Assembly: GCA_046293135.1 (NCBI GenBank)
Contig: JBKBPR010000007.1
Span: 11,186 to 75,185 of the forward strand
Direction of reading: 5' to 3'
Source: UBA2638 sp046293135
Lineage (GTDB): Bacteria > Pseudomonadota > Alphaproteobacteria > Micavibrionales > Micavibrionaceae
DNA: 64,000 nucleotides
This document shows, one piece after another, positions 1 through 8,740 of this stretch (position 1 is its first letter; every line of letters begins with the position of its first letter). Made by a program: the position numbers and the translations under genes. Under the pieces are notes generated by a model. It searched no databases. It was not told the DNA's origin and saw nothing but the letters and a program-made list of their open reading frames with translations.

Positions 1-1628
1 CGGTAGAGGTGCTGGAAAAATACCTGGTAGAGAATGAAGGCATTGATCGCGCCCAGATTGCCATTGCCACGGGTGAGCAGCGGGAGCTGGACAGCATCAA
101 TCTGTTCGATCCGAATTGCCCGATCCGTTACGTGATAACCGTTCAGGCGTTGAAAGAAGGGTGGGATTGTTCCTTCGCCTATGTTCTGTGTTCCGTGGCC
201 AATACAAAATCAGCCACATCTGTGGAGCAGTTATTGGGCCGCGTGTTGCGTATGCCCTATGCCAAAACCCGCACGCAGGAAGAACTCAACAAAGCCTATG
301 CCCACGTATCATCACAAAGCTGGCCACATGCGGTGACGCAGCTGCATGACCGTCTGGTCAGCATGGGGTTTGAACAGCAGGAAGCCGAAGAATTTATTTA
401 TGCACAGCCGTCTTTGGGACTATCCGATCAACCGCAAAAACCTTTTGAGGTAACGCTCACCAGCGCGCCGGATCTCTCGCATCTGGATATGGCCGAAAAA
501 TCATGCGTGCAGGTGGCGGAAACATCAGCCGGAACATTCATGATGACGGTGACAGGCAATATCGACAAACAGCTTGTCGAAAAACTGTCCAAGGCCGCCA
601 CGGATAAAAAGGACAAGGCCGAGATTTCCCTGAAAGGCCATATCCATATCAAGCACATGGCCGAAAATTTATCACCATCCCAGCGCGGCGAAGTGTTCTC
701 TATCCCGCAGCTGTGCCTGAATTTTGAAGACGGGCCGGAACTGGCGGAGCGGTAATTGTGCCTGAGTGACAATGGCTGGGCGGTGCTGGATTATTACGCG
801 CCGCTCACCAAAGACCATTTCACTGTTGATGATAAAGCCAAGCAATATGTGGCCGATATTGCAGGGCAGAAAATCGTCATCAAGTCGTTAAACGAAACAG
901 ATCAGCTTAATCTGGACGGTATCCGCACCGATATGACGGATCAGGATCTTGCCCGCTGGCTTGACCGCAAGCTACGCGCTATCGATATCAAGCAGGAGCA
1001 TTTACTTGAATATTTGCGCCGGACAATCCGTGACCTTCTGGCACGTGATGATCTGGATATGCCAAAACTCGTGCGCGGCAAATTCATCCTTGAAAAAGTC
1101 CTGCGCGAACGCATTAATGCCGCTCGTATGCAAGCCTATGAAAAAGGTTACCAAGCCTGCATGTTCGGCCCGGATGCGATTGCAACGGTTGAGCCCGCCG
1201 CATTCTCATTTACCTTCCCGGCGGATTATCCAGCCAACCTGCTTTATGAAGGGCCGATTGGTTTTGACAAGCATTTCTATCCCCGCATCGGCATCATGAA
1301 TGGCGAAGAAGCCGAATGCGCGCAGGCTATTGACCGTAACCCGCTCATCAAATTCTGGGTGCGAAATCTGGAACGTCAGCCGCAACATGCGTTCTGGCTC
1401 CCCACCTCCACAGATAAATTCTATCCCGATTTTGTCGCCCAGTTAAATGACGGGCGGCTCTTAGTGATTGAGTATAAAGGCGGGCATCTGGCCAACGAAG
1501 ATACAGAAGAAAAAGAGCTGATCGGCAAGGTCTGGGCTGAAAAATCCGGCAATCTGTTCCTTATGGCATGGAAAAAGGACAAAGACGGGCGTGATGTTTA
1601 TCAGCAGATTAATAAGGTTTTGGGGTAA
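1..1628 (+). pseudogene. Type III restriction enzyme Res subunit, 3' part, interrupted by an in-frame TAA
   Basis: The frame enters from outside the window and encodes the C-terminal part of a superfamily 2 helicase-nuclease. Helicase motif V (VQALKEGWD) and motif VI (QLLGRVLRMP) fall within 120-280. A PD-(D/E)xK nuclease core, YPDF followed by EYKGG, lies near 1421-1485. Res subunits translocate on DNA and cut it together with a Mod methyltransferase, which would lie to the left. One TAA at 753-755 interrupts the frame. The same frame is open on both sides (…GPELAER, stop, LCLSDNGWAVL…), and the downstream piece has no Shine-Dalgarno site, only a TTG directly after the stop. I read this as a nonsense mutation rather than two genes. 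Sequencing error cannot be excluded. Confidence 0.8.
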
Positions 1629-1657
1629 CAGGTAATTGTCAAAGAAAAGGTCATAAA

Positions 1658-3370
1658 ATGAAGCTGGTTAAATTTTCTGTTACTAATTTCAGAAGCATTC
1701 TGAAAGCGCATGATATCCCTATATCAGACACAACTGTATTAGTTGGAAAAAACAACGAAGGAAAATCCAACCTCTTAAAAGCCCTGTCTATATCGATGAA
1801 TGCCATTGGCTCACATGCAATGGCATCTCGGAGACGTGACAGAGTAGGCTCTTCCATGATAAGGCATCGTCCTCCTAGAAGGTTTGCGGATAACTTCTAT
1901 GACTGGAAACGAGATTTTCCAATTTCTCAAAGAACAAGAAGGGGTAAAAAACAAACCATATTTAAGTTGGAGTTTGAATTGACGGATGATGAGGTTTCCG
2001 CATTTAAAAAGGAAATTAAATCAAATTTAAATGGCACTTTACCTCTAAAGATTACAATCGGCGAAAATGATGAGCCTGAAATAAAAGTAGTTAAAGGCGG
2101 GAGAGCTAACGCAACACTCAATTCAAAATCAGAAAAAATAACAGAGTATATCGCGCGTAGAATTTCGTTTAACTAAATACCCGCAGTAAGAACTCACCAA
2201 CAAACCTTAAATGTGATAGATGAATTACTGTCGCATGAACTTTCATCATTGGAAGAAAATCCAAAATATCAAGCGGCATTAAAAATTATTAATGATCTTC
2301 AGCAACCTGTTTTAGTGGCTTTATCGTCGCGAATTAAGGAGCCACTTTCAGAGTTTCTACCTAACATTAAAGATGTCAAAATTAATATATCTGAGGATAG
2401 TCGGCACATTAGATATAGAAGAGATTTTGATGTTGAAATAGATGATGGAACACTCACAAGTATTGAGCATAAAGGTGATGGAGTACAAAGCCTTGCTGCC
2501 TTAGGTCTTCTTAAAAATAAATTCCATAGAACTGATGCTTCTATTATTGCTATAGAAGAACCTGAATCACATTTACATCCTGGCGCCATCCATCAACTGC
2601 AAGAAATTATAGAGTCTTTAGAGGGTGAAAACCAAATTGTTTTAACCACCCATAACCCTCTTTTTGTTAATAGACATTCTATTGCTTCAAATATAATTGT
2701 TGACGGTGGAAAAGCGATTCAATCCAAAAGTATCAAGGCTATACGAGATATTCTTGGCGTAAAAGTTTCTGACAATTTAACGCATGCACGTTTTTCTCTT
2801 GTAGTGGAAGGACCAGACGACAAAAAGGCATTAGACATCTTACTTCCAAATTTAAGCACAACTTTGGGATCTGCCATAAAAAGGAATAATTTGATAATTG
2901 ATTACATAGGAGGCGCAGGAAATTTATCTTATAAATTATCCACGCTAAAGTCACAGCTATGTGTATACCATGTTTTTCTAGATAATGATGACGAAGCAAA
3001 TAAGCAGCGTGATAGAGCGATGCAAGAAGATGTTTTGAGCATAAAAAATCTAACACAAACAATTTGCAATGGCATGACTGAGGCAGAATTTGAAGATTGC
3101 CTGAACCCAGATATATACAAACAAAAAATACTAGATGTTTATGGCGTAGATTTAAATGTCACTGCATTTAGGGGAAATCAAAAGTGGTCGGATAGAGTTA
3201 AATCTTGTTTTCAAAGTCAGGGGAAACTATTTGATAAAAATACTAAAGAGAAAGTAAAGCGAACTGTTTCAGAATGTATTTCTAACAATGTTAATAATGC
3301 TTTGTGTCCTCATAAGAGAGGATGTGTTGACGGCTTGGTCTCTTCTTTAGAAAGACTTATAGCTAACTAA
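1658..3370 (+). pseudogene. OLD-family ATP-dependent nuclease, interrupted by an in-frame TAA
   Basis: The N-terminal half is an ABC-type ATPase with Walker A GKNNEGKSN near residue 30. After the interruption come a Walker B (IIAIEEPESHLHP), an H-loop-like THNP, and a TOPRIM nuclease domain with VEGPDD and LDNDD. Overcoming-lysogenization-defect nucleases act in phage defence, sometimes with a helicase partner. The stop at 2174-2176 sits where the family has a Tyr: the frame reads SFN-stop-IPAVRT, against the usual YIPAVR. The same frame then continues unbroken to 3370, so a single base change explains the break. The gene is visibly more AT-rich than its neighbours, which suggests separate acquisition. 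It follows the restriction gene by 29 bp. Confidence 0.85.
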
Positions 3371-3386
3371 AGTAAATATATAGATT

Positions 3387-4622
3387 TTAACCAATCACAT
3401 CCCCAATCCGTTTGATGTTGGCCTTTGATACGCCGTAGGATTTGGCCAGTTCTTTCCACTGGAGCACCGCCGTTACGGTTTCATCGATGATGCGCTGGGC
3501 GTCTGCCCTTGATAAATCTGCGACCTCGGCCAGCTTGAGCAAATGCTCTATGCCCGGATTTTTGCCTTCACCGATCACCATGGTGCTTTGCTCCCCACCC
3601 GGGCCGCTGGAGAAGGTGAGGTCATAGGCGGGTGCCATACGCCACGCGCCGTTTTTATCCATCAGGAAAGAGAAGTTTTTCGCGTGGTCATCGCGATTAT
3701 GGCTGAGCACATTAAACACCGCCAGACGGTACATTTTCTGCGCCTCGCGCATGACACGCGTCAGGATCATCGTGGCCTTGATCAAATCCTGATAATCAAG
3801 CGAGGGCAAACGAAAATCCGAATGCAGCAGGCCGCATGCCGTGTGCATGTGCAGGCGCCCACCACTCTCCGTCCGGTCAAAACGCCTTGTCGCAAAATAC
3901 CCGGATCCCTTTTTAGCGGGGAAGAGATGCGTCTCCATCATCTCCAGCCCGGCTTCCTGCGCCATAAGGCTGTACACATATTCAATCGCCCCGGCATCCT
4001 GCCCGTCCGCCGTATTCGCAAATTTAACCAGCCAAGGCTCATAGCCAGCGGGCAGATCCTCTACACCCTGAATGACTTTGGATTTATCACGGCTGACCCC
4101 GATCATGGCTTTGGGGCGCGCCCCTTGCGATCCGCCACCCAGCGCCAGAAGCTCTTCAAATACCTCCTCGCTGTTGCCTTCTAAAATCGCCTGTGATTGA
4201 TCGGCCAGCGCTTCAAGATTAACGGCCTTGTCCTGCACATCCTCGCTGTAATCCGGCGCATAAACCAGCGCGCCCATGCCCGATGCGCCCACATGCGCCA
4301 GCCGGTCCAGCGGTGAAAAACTATCCGGCGCAATCCCTTTGCGTCGCAAGGCGCGATCCAGCAAAAGCCGCCCCCAGCCATCGGGAAGGCTGTCATTAAA
4401 CAGGCCTGGCAGCCCTTCAAACAAGCCAGGCTCAAAGACCTGCAGCCCCGGAGTCAGGGGAAGCTTAAAGGGCGAGAGTTCGAGTTTTCCGGCGATAAAA
4501 CCCGCATCATATTCAAAAAATATTTTACCATCACGCCGGGCAAGCCGCCCAACGGGAACAGGCGCATCCCCAAAATCCAGCATGACATTCAGCGCGCTCA
4601 CGGGCGTAAAATCCTTAATCAT
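3387..4622 (-). CDS. hipA: HipA-family serine/threonine kinase toxin
   Basis: This is a 411-residue HipA-like kinase. The frame is open further upstream, but I start it at 4622 because that ATG overlaps the end of the antitoxin gene by 8 nt (ATGATTAA), as is usual for coupled toxin-antitoxin pairs. Visible motifs are the Gly-rich GGGSQGARPK (about residues 162-171), the catalytic loop HNRDDHAKN (308-316) and the metal-binding YDLT (333-336). HipA kinases phosphorylate tRNA synthetases or other targets, causing growth arrest and persistence, and are neutralised and co-repressed by HipB. The length matches one-piece HipA (not the split HipS/HipT form). It lies inside the mobile island, so stabilisation or anti-phage roles are plausible (inference). 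Confidence 0.9.
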   Translation of the reverse strand: MIKDFTPVSALNVMLDFGDAPVPVGRLARRDGKIFFEYDAGFIAGKLELSPFKLPLTPGLQVFEPGLFEGLPGLFNDSLPDGWGRLLLDRALRRKGIAPDSFSPLDRLAHVGASGMGALVYAPDYSEDVQDKAVNLEALADQSQAILEGNSEEVFEELLALGGGSQGARPKAMIGVSRDKSKVIQGVEDLPAGYEPWLVKFANTADGQDAGAIEYVYSLMAQEAGLEMMETHLFPAKKGSGYFATRRFDRTESGGRLHMHTACGLLHSDFRLPSLDYQDLIKATMILTRVMREAQKMYRLAVFNVLSHNRDDHAKNFSFLMDKNGAWRMAPAYDLTFSSGPGGEQSTMVIGEGKNPGIEHLLKLAEVADLSRADAQRIIDETVTAVLQWKELAKSYGVSKANIKRIGDVIG

Positions 4623-4962
4623 GGGGCATATTCTTCTTTCTGGCTTTCTTCCTGAAACGCGGCACGTTTTTTGCAGCGGGCTTGTCTGCCGCACTCGCTT
4701 TCAACAATTCATCCATACTGGCAAACTGTGTTTGCGGCTGGAGTGCTTTGATCAACCTTTCACTCAACCCCAAAACAAATGTAAGCTTGATAAAGGATTC
4801 GAGCGATATCTTACCCGTCTGCTCAAATTTCCTGAGCACGGCAACGCTCACGCCGGAACGCTGCGCCAGCTCGGCCTGCGTCATGTTACGGGCAATCCGA
4901 TGCTCACGCAGAAGCCGAGAAAGCTCCAAAAAACTGTCTTTCGGGGTCAATATAGCTATCAT
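4615..4962 (-). CDS. hipB: HipB-like XRE-family antitoxin
   Basis: A 115-residue protein with a classical XRE helix-turn-helix at about residues 22-55 (MTQAELAQRSGVSVAVLRKF) and a basic, Ala/Lys-rich tail (KKARKK). It is directly upstream of, and overlapping, the hipA-like toxin gene, so it is the antitoxin and transcriptional autorepressor. Its start codon lies within a perfect inverted repeat (4961-4979), a likely autoregulatory operator. E. coli HipB recognises TATCC-N8-GGATA; the arms here differ, as is normal between families. Confidence 0.88.
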   Translation of the reverse strand: MIAILTPKDSFLELSRLLREHRIARNMTQAELAQRSGVSVAVLRKFEQTGKISLESFIKLTFVLGLSERLIKALQPQTQFASMDELLKASAADKPAAKNVPRFRKKARKKNMPHD

Positions 4963-4979
4963 AGTATTAATTATACTAT
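4961..4979. promoter_or_regulatory. Putative HipB operator (7-bp inverted repeat over the hipB start)
   Basis: ATAGTAT (4961-4967) and ATACTAT (4973-4979) are perfect inverted arms separated by TAATT. The repeat overlaps the antitoxin ATG (4960-4962 on the minus strand). Binding here would block expression of both genes. The repeat is seen directly; its role is inferred from the autoregulation of HipBA systems. Confidence 0.6.
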
Positions 4980-5039
4980 TAAATTTACTTTATTACCACC
5001 ATTATATCAATAAGATGAAACTCTTCTCATTTACCAGAA

Positions 5040-5210
5040 AAAGTAAACCAAGGGGTAAACTGGGGCAGTTTACCAGTCAACTAAACTATTCAAGAAAATC
5101 AAACACTTATCATGTCAAGTAAGTTGACAGTTTACCCCGTTACTTGACGCATTTATTTAAATAAAACAAAGGCTTGTGCAAAATCTGTCAAGTAGCTGAG
5201 TCAACTAAGT
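5040..5210. repeat. Iteron-like repeat cluster between hipB and the replication gene
   Basis: Three motif families recur within 170 bp. CAGTTTACC occurs at 5054-5062 (inverted), 5066-5074 and 5128-5136; the first two form a perfect 9-bp palindrome around GGG. GTCAAGTA occurs at 5114-5121, 5141-5148 (inverted) and 5187-5194. AGTCAACTAA occurs at 5075-5084 and 5199-5208. TGTCAA/TTGACA at 5113-5129 is a further inverted pair. Such clusters are typical of replication origins (iterons) or multi-site operators. The position beside a TOPRIM-helicase gene favours an element origin, but this is inference. Confidence 0.5.
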
Positions 5211-5597
5211 TGAAAGTCCTGACGCTAAAAAAGTCCCGCACGTTCCCCGCCCCTATAGGAAATGCCCCCACAGGACCCGCGCGAATTCCTGCGAGAATGC
5301 CAGACCGCTCTGCGTAGGCGTGCGTACATCACTGAATGACGGACGAAGTTTAACGAAATTTGATATCCATTAACCGACCGGGATGGGGTGCGTGGATCTG
5401 TATCCCACGCCCCCTCCCTTTAGGGAGGGGTGGAGAGAGTGACATCTGCTCACATGCCGCGAACCCATGTACACCAAGCTTTACAGACAGAAATGCAGAC
5501 GGCAGATGCAGATGCACCAGAATTTCTGCTCTGCGTGTAAGCTCTTGTAATTTAACAAAAGCAGATGTTACTGCCCGGCAGATCTGCCGCAGATTCA
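5211..5597. other. Non-coding stretch downstream of the replication gene
   Basis: I see no credible gene here. A perfect 8-bp inverted repeat with a 4-nt loop, CCCCTCCC-TTTA-GGGAGGGG (5411-5430), could end transcription of the minus-strand replication operon, although no T-run follows it. Open frames through this stretch have no ribosome binding site and no recognisable protein. Confidence 0.5.
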
Positions 5598-7718
5598 TCA
5601 TCGCGTCTTCTCTTCATCATGATAAACCCAGCTCTGCGCATTTTCGACCTGACGCACGCCGCCGGAGCCTTCATCCTTATAATGTGTTGGCAGGACAGTA
5701 ATAGCCGACGTCATAATCTCGCCGGTATTCTCATCGATTTCATCCTGCCCCAACTGCATATTTTCAACCACCAGATAACCATACTTGCTGCGCTCTGCTG
5801 TTTGTTTCGTCAGCGGATGCGGGGTTTTGAGGCATTTAATATAGCCTTTGCCCATCAGAACGCTGATGCGCTTTTTGATGGTCGTCTGGCTGCCGAGCCC
5901 GTCAATATCCTCATATGCTTCGCTAAAGCTTTCAATCGTGTAGAGCTTTTTATCAAACTGCGCGTCTTCCAACAGGCGTTGTAGGATCTGGTCATGCTGG
6001 CGGTGACGTTCGGATTTGAGTTTATTAGAATAATTCTGCCGGATCAGCGGCTGCGTATCTGGATCAATCTCCGTCCACACGCCGCCACGTTTGACCACAT
6101 GCATATTCACAATGCCGGGGCCATTACGTAGCTCAAAATGCAAAGAGCGGACATCCTTATTTTCATCTGGCCGAAAGATCAGCATGCCACTGGTGTAATA
6201 ACTGCGCAGCGAACTGGCGCCGCTCAAGGCCTGAAACGGATCATCCTTGAACATGGCCTTGCTGATTTTCTTGGTGTGGTGGACGAGGATAATCCCGGCG
6301 TAAGGGTTGATCACATCGCGCAGCATTTCGACCCGTTGCTGCAGGAAAAACAGCATGGCGTTGTTGTCATTCTCGCCGAGATTGCCAAAGTCCGGCCCAC
6401 CATCAAACACATTGCGGATTGGATCGATAACGATAATATCCGGCGGCGCGTCGGGAAACTTCTCCTGGATCAAATCTTTGATGATCGAGAGCCCGTCATC
6501 ATTCAGCAGTAGCTTTAATTGCGGCGTGATATGGATATTTTGTCCGGCTTTGAGGATGGCCTCCTCAGACAATCCCATTTTCTGCAGACGCTCCCGCAGA
6601 TAATCATACTGGATTTCTGCCTGCAGCACGAACACCCGCAGCGGCCTGGGCGGTGTGAATTTCAGAAACGGCTGCCCGGCGGCCATATGGGTCAGCAGCG
6701 AGAGCGTAAAATCACTCTTGCCAGATTTGGGCGCGCCGCCAATCACCAGCATGCCAGAGGGCGTGAGCAGGCGCGGGGCGATCAGATCATCCGGCATCGG
6801 GCTTTTATCGGCAATCAGCTCCGCCAGCGAGAAGGCTTCATAGCGCTGCAGCTGGATTTTTGATTGTGGTACAGAATTCAAAAAGGCATGAATGTTAAGG
6901 CCGTCCTGCACCGCATCGGCGGCATCCCATTTCTCCGGCTTATCGGCAGGCGGGATGATAACCCGCAGACTTCTGGGCTTTATGGATTGAAGGCCTGTTT
7001 TCAAGCGTTCGACATATTCTTGCCCGGCTTTATCATTATCCGGCCAGATTAGGATGTCCTTACCAGCCAGAGGGCTGAAGTCTGTTTTTGCAGGATCAAA
7101 ATTTGCACCGCCCATAACGGTCGTGGCCGGAATGCCAAGATCAATCAACACCTGGGCGCATTTCTCGCCCTCTGTGATAATGATACGATCACTGGCAGCG
7201 ATACCAGGCAGATTATACAGCGGCCTGCTCTCCGGCATGGAATGCTTTCGGGCAATATGATCATAAGGCAGAAAAGTCTTTTTGCCGTCTGCACCGTCTG
7301 TGCGTTTGACGGTGACCAGCGGTTTACCGGATATGTCTGCGTATATCCATTCCCTGCGCTGCAGTGATATTGGCGGCACAACCGACGACAACCCCAGCCA
7401 GTCCGCGCAGGAGCGCAACACAGCCGGAAAATCCCGTTGTGTATCCAGCCCATGCACCGCCGCCCACAGGTCGAAGATATCGCCGCCGTGGTCGATCTCA
7501 AAATCCTGCCACAGCCCGGCCTTTTCGCCGCTCATATTGATTTTCAGGCTCTGGCCTTTTTCACCCTGCAGGCTGCCGATCTGGAATTCCCGTTTCAGCT
7601 GCCTGCCATTAGTAAATAGATGCCGCAAAACCTCCGGCAACCGCGCCAGCATCGCAGCCTTGACCTCATCCCGAGACGGCAAGTCAGGATCGTTATAATC
7701 CAGCGTTTTAAGGGGCAT
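5598..7718 (-). CDS. TOPRIM primase-like / RepA-type helicase replication protein
   Basis: A 706-residue two-domain replication protein. The N-terminal half contains a TOPRIM signature (IIITEGEKCAQVLIDLG, then ILIWPDNDKAGQEY at about 215-235), as in primases and plasmid replication proteins. The middle is a RecA-fold AAA_25 ATPase with a Walker A (GGAPKSGKSD, about 330) and a Walker B-like DIIVIDPIRN. The C-terminus looks like a winged helix (LGSQTTIKKRISVLMGKGYI). Proteins of this layout unwind and prime small plasmids and satellites. No zinc finger is visible. The ATG at 7718 is preceded by an AAGGGGG ribosome site. It is the last gene of the integrase-AlpA-replication operon. Confidence 0.85.
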   Translation of the reverse strand: MPLKTLDYNDPDLPSRDEVKAAMLARLPEVLRHLFTNGRQLKREFQIGSLQGEKGQSLKINMSGEKAGLWQDFEIDHGGDIFDLWAAVHGLDTQRDFPAVLRSCADWLGLSSVVPPISLQRREWIYADISGKPLVTVKRTDGADGKKTFLPYDHIARKHSMPESRPLYNLPGIAASDRIIITEGEKCAQVLIDLGIPATTVMGGANFDPAKTDFSPLAGKDILIWPDNDKAGQEYVERLKTGLQSIKPRSLRVIIPPADKPEKWDAADAVQDGLNIHAFLNSVPQSKIQLQRYEAFSLAELIADKSPMPDDLIAPRLLTPSGMLVIGGAPKSGKSDFTLSLLTHMAAGQPFLKFTPPRPLRVFVLQAEIQYDYLRERLQKMGLSEEAILKAGQNIHITPQLKLLLNDDGLSIIKDLIQEKFPDAPPDIIVIDPIRNVFDGGPDFGNLGENDNNAMLFFLQQRVEMLRDVINPYAGIILVHHTKKISKAMFKDDPFQALSGASSLRSYYTSGMLIFRPDENKDVRSLHFELRNGPGIVNMHVVKRGGVWTEIDPDTQPLIRQNYSNKLKSERHRQHDQILQRLLEDAQFDKKLYTIESFSEAYEDIDGLGSQTTIKKRISVLMGKGYIKCLKTPHPLTKQTAERSKYGYLVVENMQLGQDEIDENTGEIMTSAITVLPTHYKDEGSGGVRQVENAQSWVYHDEEKTR

Positions 7719-7765
7719 TTTCTACCCCCTTTGCGCTTGCTGGTAATACGCAACGAGCTTGTTGA

Positions 7766-8164
7766 TCAGATCAGCTTCCTGTGTCCCATCATCACCGTGA
7801 CTTCATGCGGCCCATACGTCCACCGGTCGGCGAGAAGATTGGCTTTCACAAAATCCTCTGGCGTGCACACAAGCATGACCCAATCCGCGCCTGATGTTTC
7901 AGACAGGTTCATGCTTTGGATGTCATCAATCCTGTCATAGAGCCAGACAGGTCGGGGGCTTCGCATGGACAGAGCGGCGGCCAGTTCTGAATAGGGAGAG
8001 ATGAAGAGCAGTTTTTTATCAACTGGCGCCAGATCGCTCTTCGCCACAGGCCAAATCTCAATACCGCCCTTGTTGATGACTGTAAAGTCCTGGCTGGATT
8101 TCTCCTTAAAATCCGGCCTTGTGTTCAGGATCTTCGCTGCTTTGGAGACTTTTTCCTGTATCAT
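7766..8164 (-). CDS. Satellite operon protein of unknown function (132 aa)
   Basis: I do not recognise a family. The 132-residue product has no signal peptide or membrane segment and ends in a basic MMGHRKLI. It overlaps the AlpA-like gene upstream by 4 nt (ATGA) and precedes the replication protein, so it is co-translated with both. A role in control or initiation of element replication is possible from position only. Confidence 0.6.
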   Translation of the reverse strand: MIQEKVSKAAKILNTRPDFKEKSSQDFTVINKGGIEIWPVAKSDLAPVDKKLLFISPYSELAAALSMRSPRPVWLYDRIDDIQSMNLSETSGADWVMLVCTPEDFVKANLLADRWTYGPHEVTVMMGHRKLI

Positions 8165-8373
8165 TTTTTGCCTCCCTGCTGTTCATCCATGGTGGAGGTA
8201 AAGTTGCGGCTATTCTCAAACTCTTCGATATCCGAGTTTCTATAAACAACACGACCGCCGATTTTGTGATAACGCGGACCAGTACCCAGCCACCGCCAGC
8301 GCTCCAGCGTACGTGGTGAAATCTTCCAGCGTCTGGACAATTCAGTCTGATTTAGGAAAAGTTGCGCGCTCAT
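8161..8373 (-). CDS. AlpA / excisionase-like DNA-binding protein
   Basis: A 70-residue MerR-like winged helix typical of AlpA and excisionases: LNQTELSRRWKISPRTLERWR is the recognition helix region and GPRYHKIGGRVVYRNSDIEEF the wing. Such proteins activate integrase expression or direct excision of satellites such as P4-like elements. It overlaps the next gene by 4 nt on each side, so it is tightly coupled in the operon. Confidence 0.85.
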   Translation of the reverse strand: MSAQLFLNQTELSRRWKISPRTLERWRWLGTGPRYHKIGGRVVYRNSDIEEFENSRNFTSTMDEQQGGKK

Positions 8374-8598
8374 TTTTGGCCTCCGTTCTGCTCATCGAGC
8401 CATTGAAAGAAAGCCTGTTCATCGATCAGAACGCGGCGACCGGCGCGGCGGATGACTTTATCAAAACCGTTCTGGTCGGCATAAAAAAACCAGATGGCGC
8501 AAACCGCCAACAGGCGGCCAGCTGTGATGTTTCGGCCATTCGGTGAGCGGGATAAATCGCCGCTGCAGGGGCGGTGATGCTTCAAGTGTTTCGGACAT
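8370..8598 (-). pseudogene. Second AlpA-like regulator, frameshifted in a T7/A7 run
   Basis: The start at 8598 (MSETLEAS) has a good GGAG ribosome site. The frame reads …GGLRHLVF and then meets a run of seven A on the plus strand (8483-8489), after which the family sequence (YADQNGFDKVIRRAGRRVLI…WLDEQNGG) continues in another frame. Six bases instead of seven would restore one open frame. The element 2 gene at 14004-14198 aligns without a gap across this point (SLRYHIF then HETKNGIDKAI). It is either a true frameshift, a phase-variable or slippage site, or a sequencing indel. Confidence 0.8.
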
Positions 8599-8683
8599 TT
8601 TGCTTTCTCCTTTATTGGTAAGTGCCGCGCTGAATTGCACGACATGGAGAAAGCCTGAACGATTTTTTGTGAATGTAAAATTC

Positions 8684-8740
8684 GTCATATTTAACCCGAC
8701 ATGCAGGATTAAATATGACTGGTCACAATAAATATGACTG
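8684..8740. promoter_or_regulatory. Putative operator: three TAAATATGAC boxes
   Basis: GTCATATTTAA (8684-8694) and TTAAATATGAC (8709-8719) form a perfect 11-bp inverted repeat with a 14-nt spacer. A third copy, extended to TAAATATGACTG, lies at 8729-8740. The cluster is upstream of the AlpA-type regulator gene (start 8598), at the end of the preceding gene. It is a likely binding site for a satellite regulator; the protein that binds is unknown. Confidence 0.6.

Noticed and set aside
756..1628. Separate nuclease gene starting at TTG 756
   Set aside because: It is in the same frame as the upstream piece, starts at the codon after the stop, has no ribosome site, and only the joined product has a complete helicase-nuclease layout.
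1..3370. Alternative genetic code in which TAA is read as an amino acid
   Set aside because: TAA is used as a normal final stop by many intact genes in the window, so recoding of TAA across the genome is unlikely.
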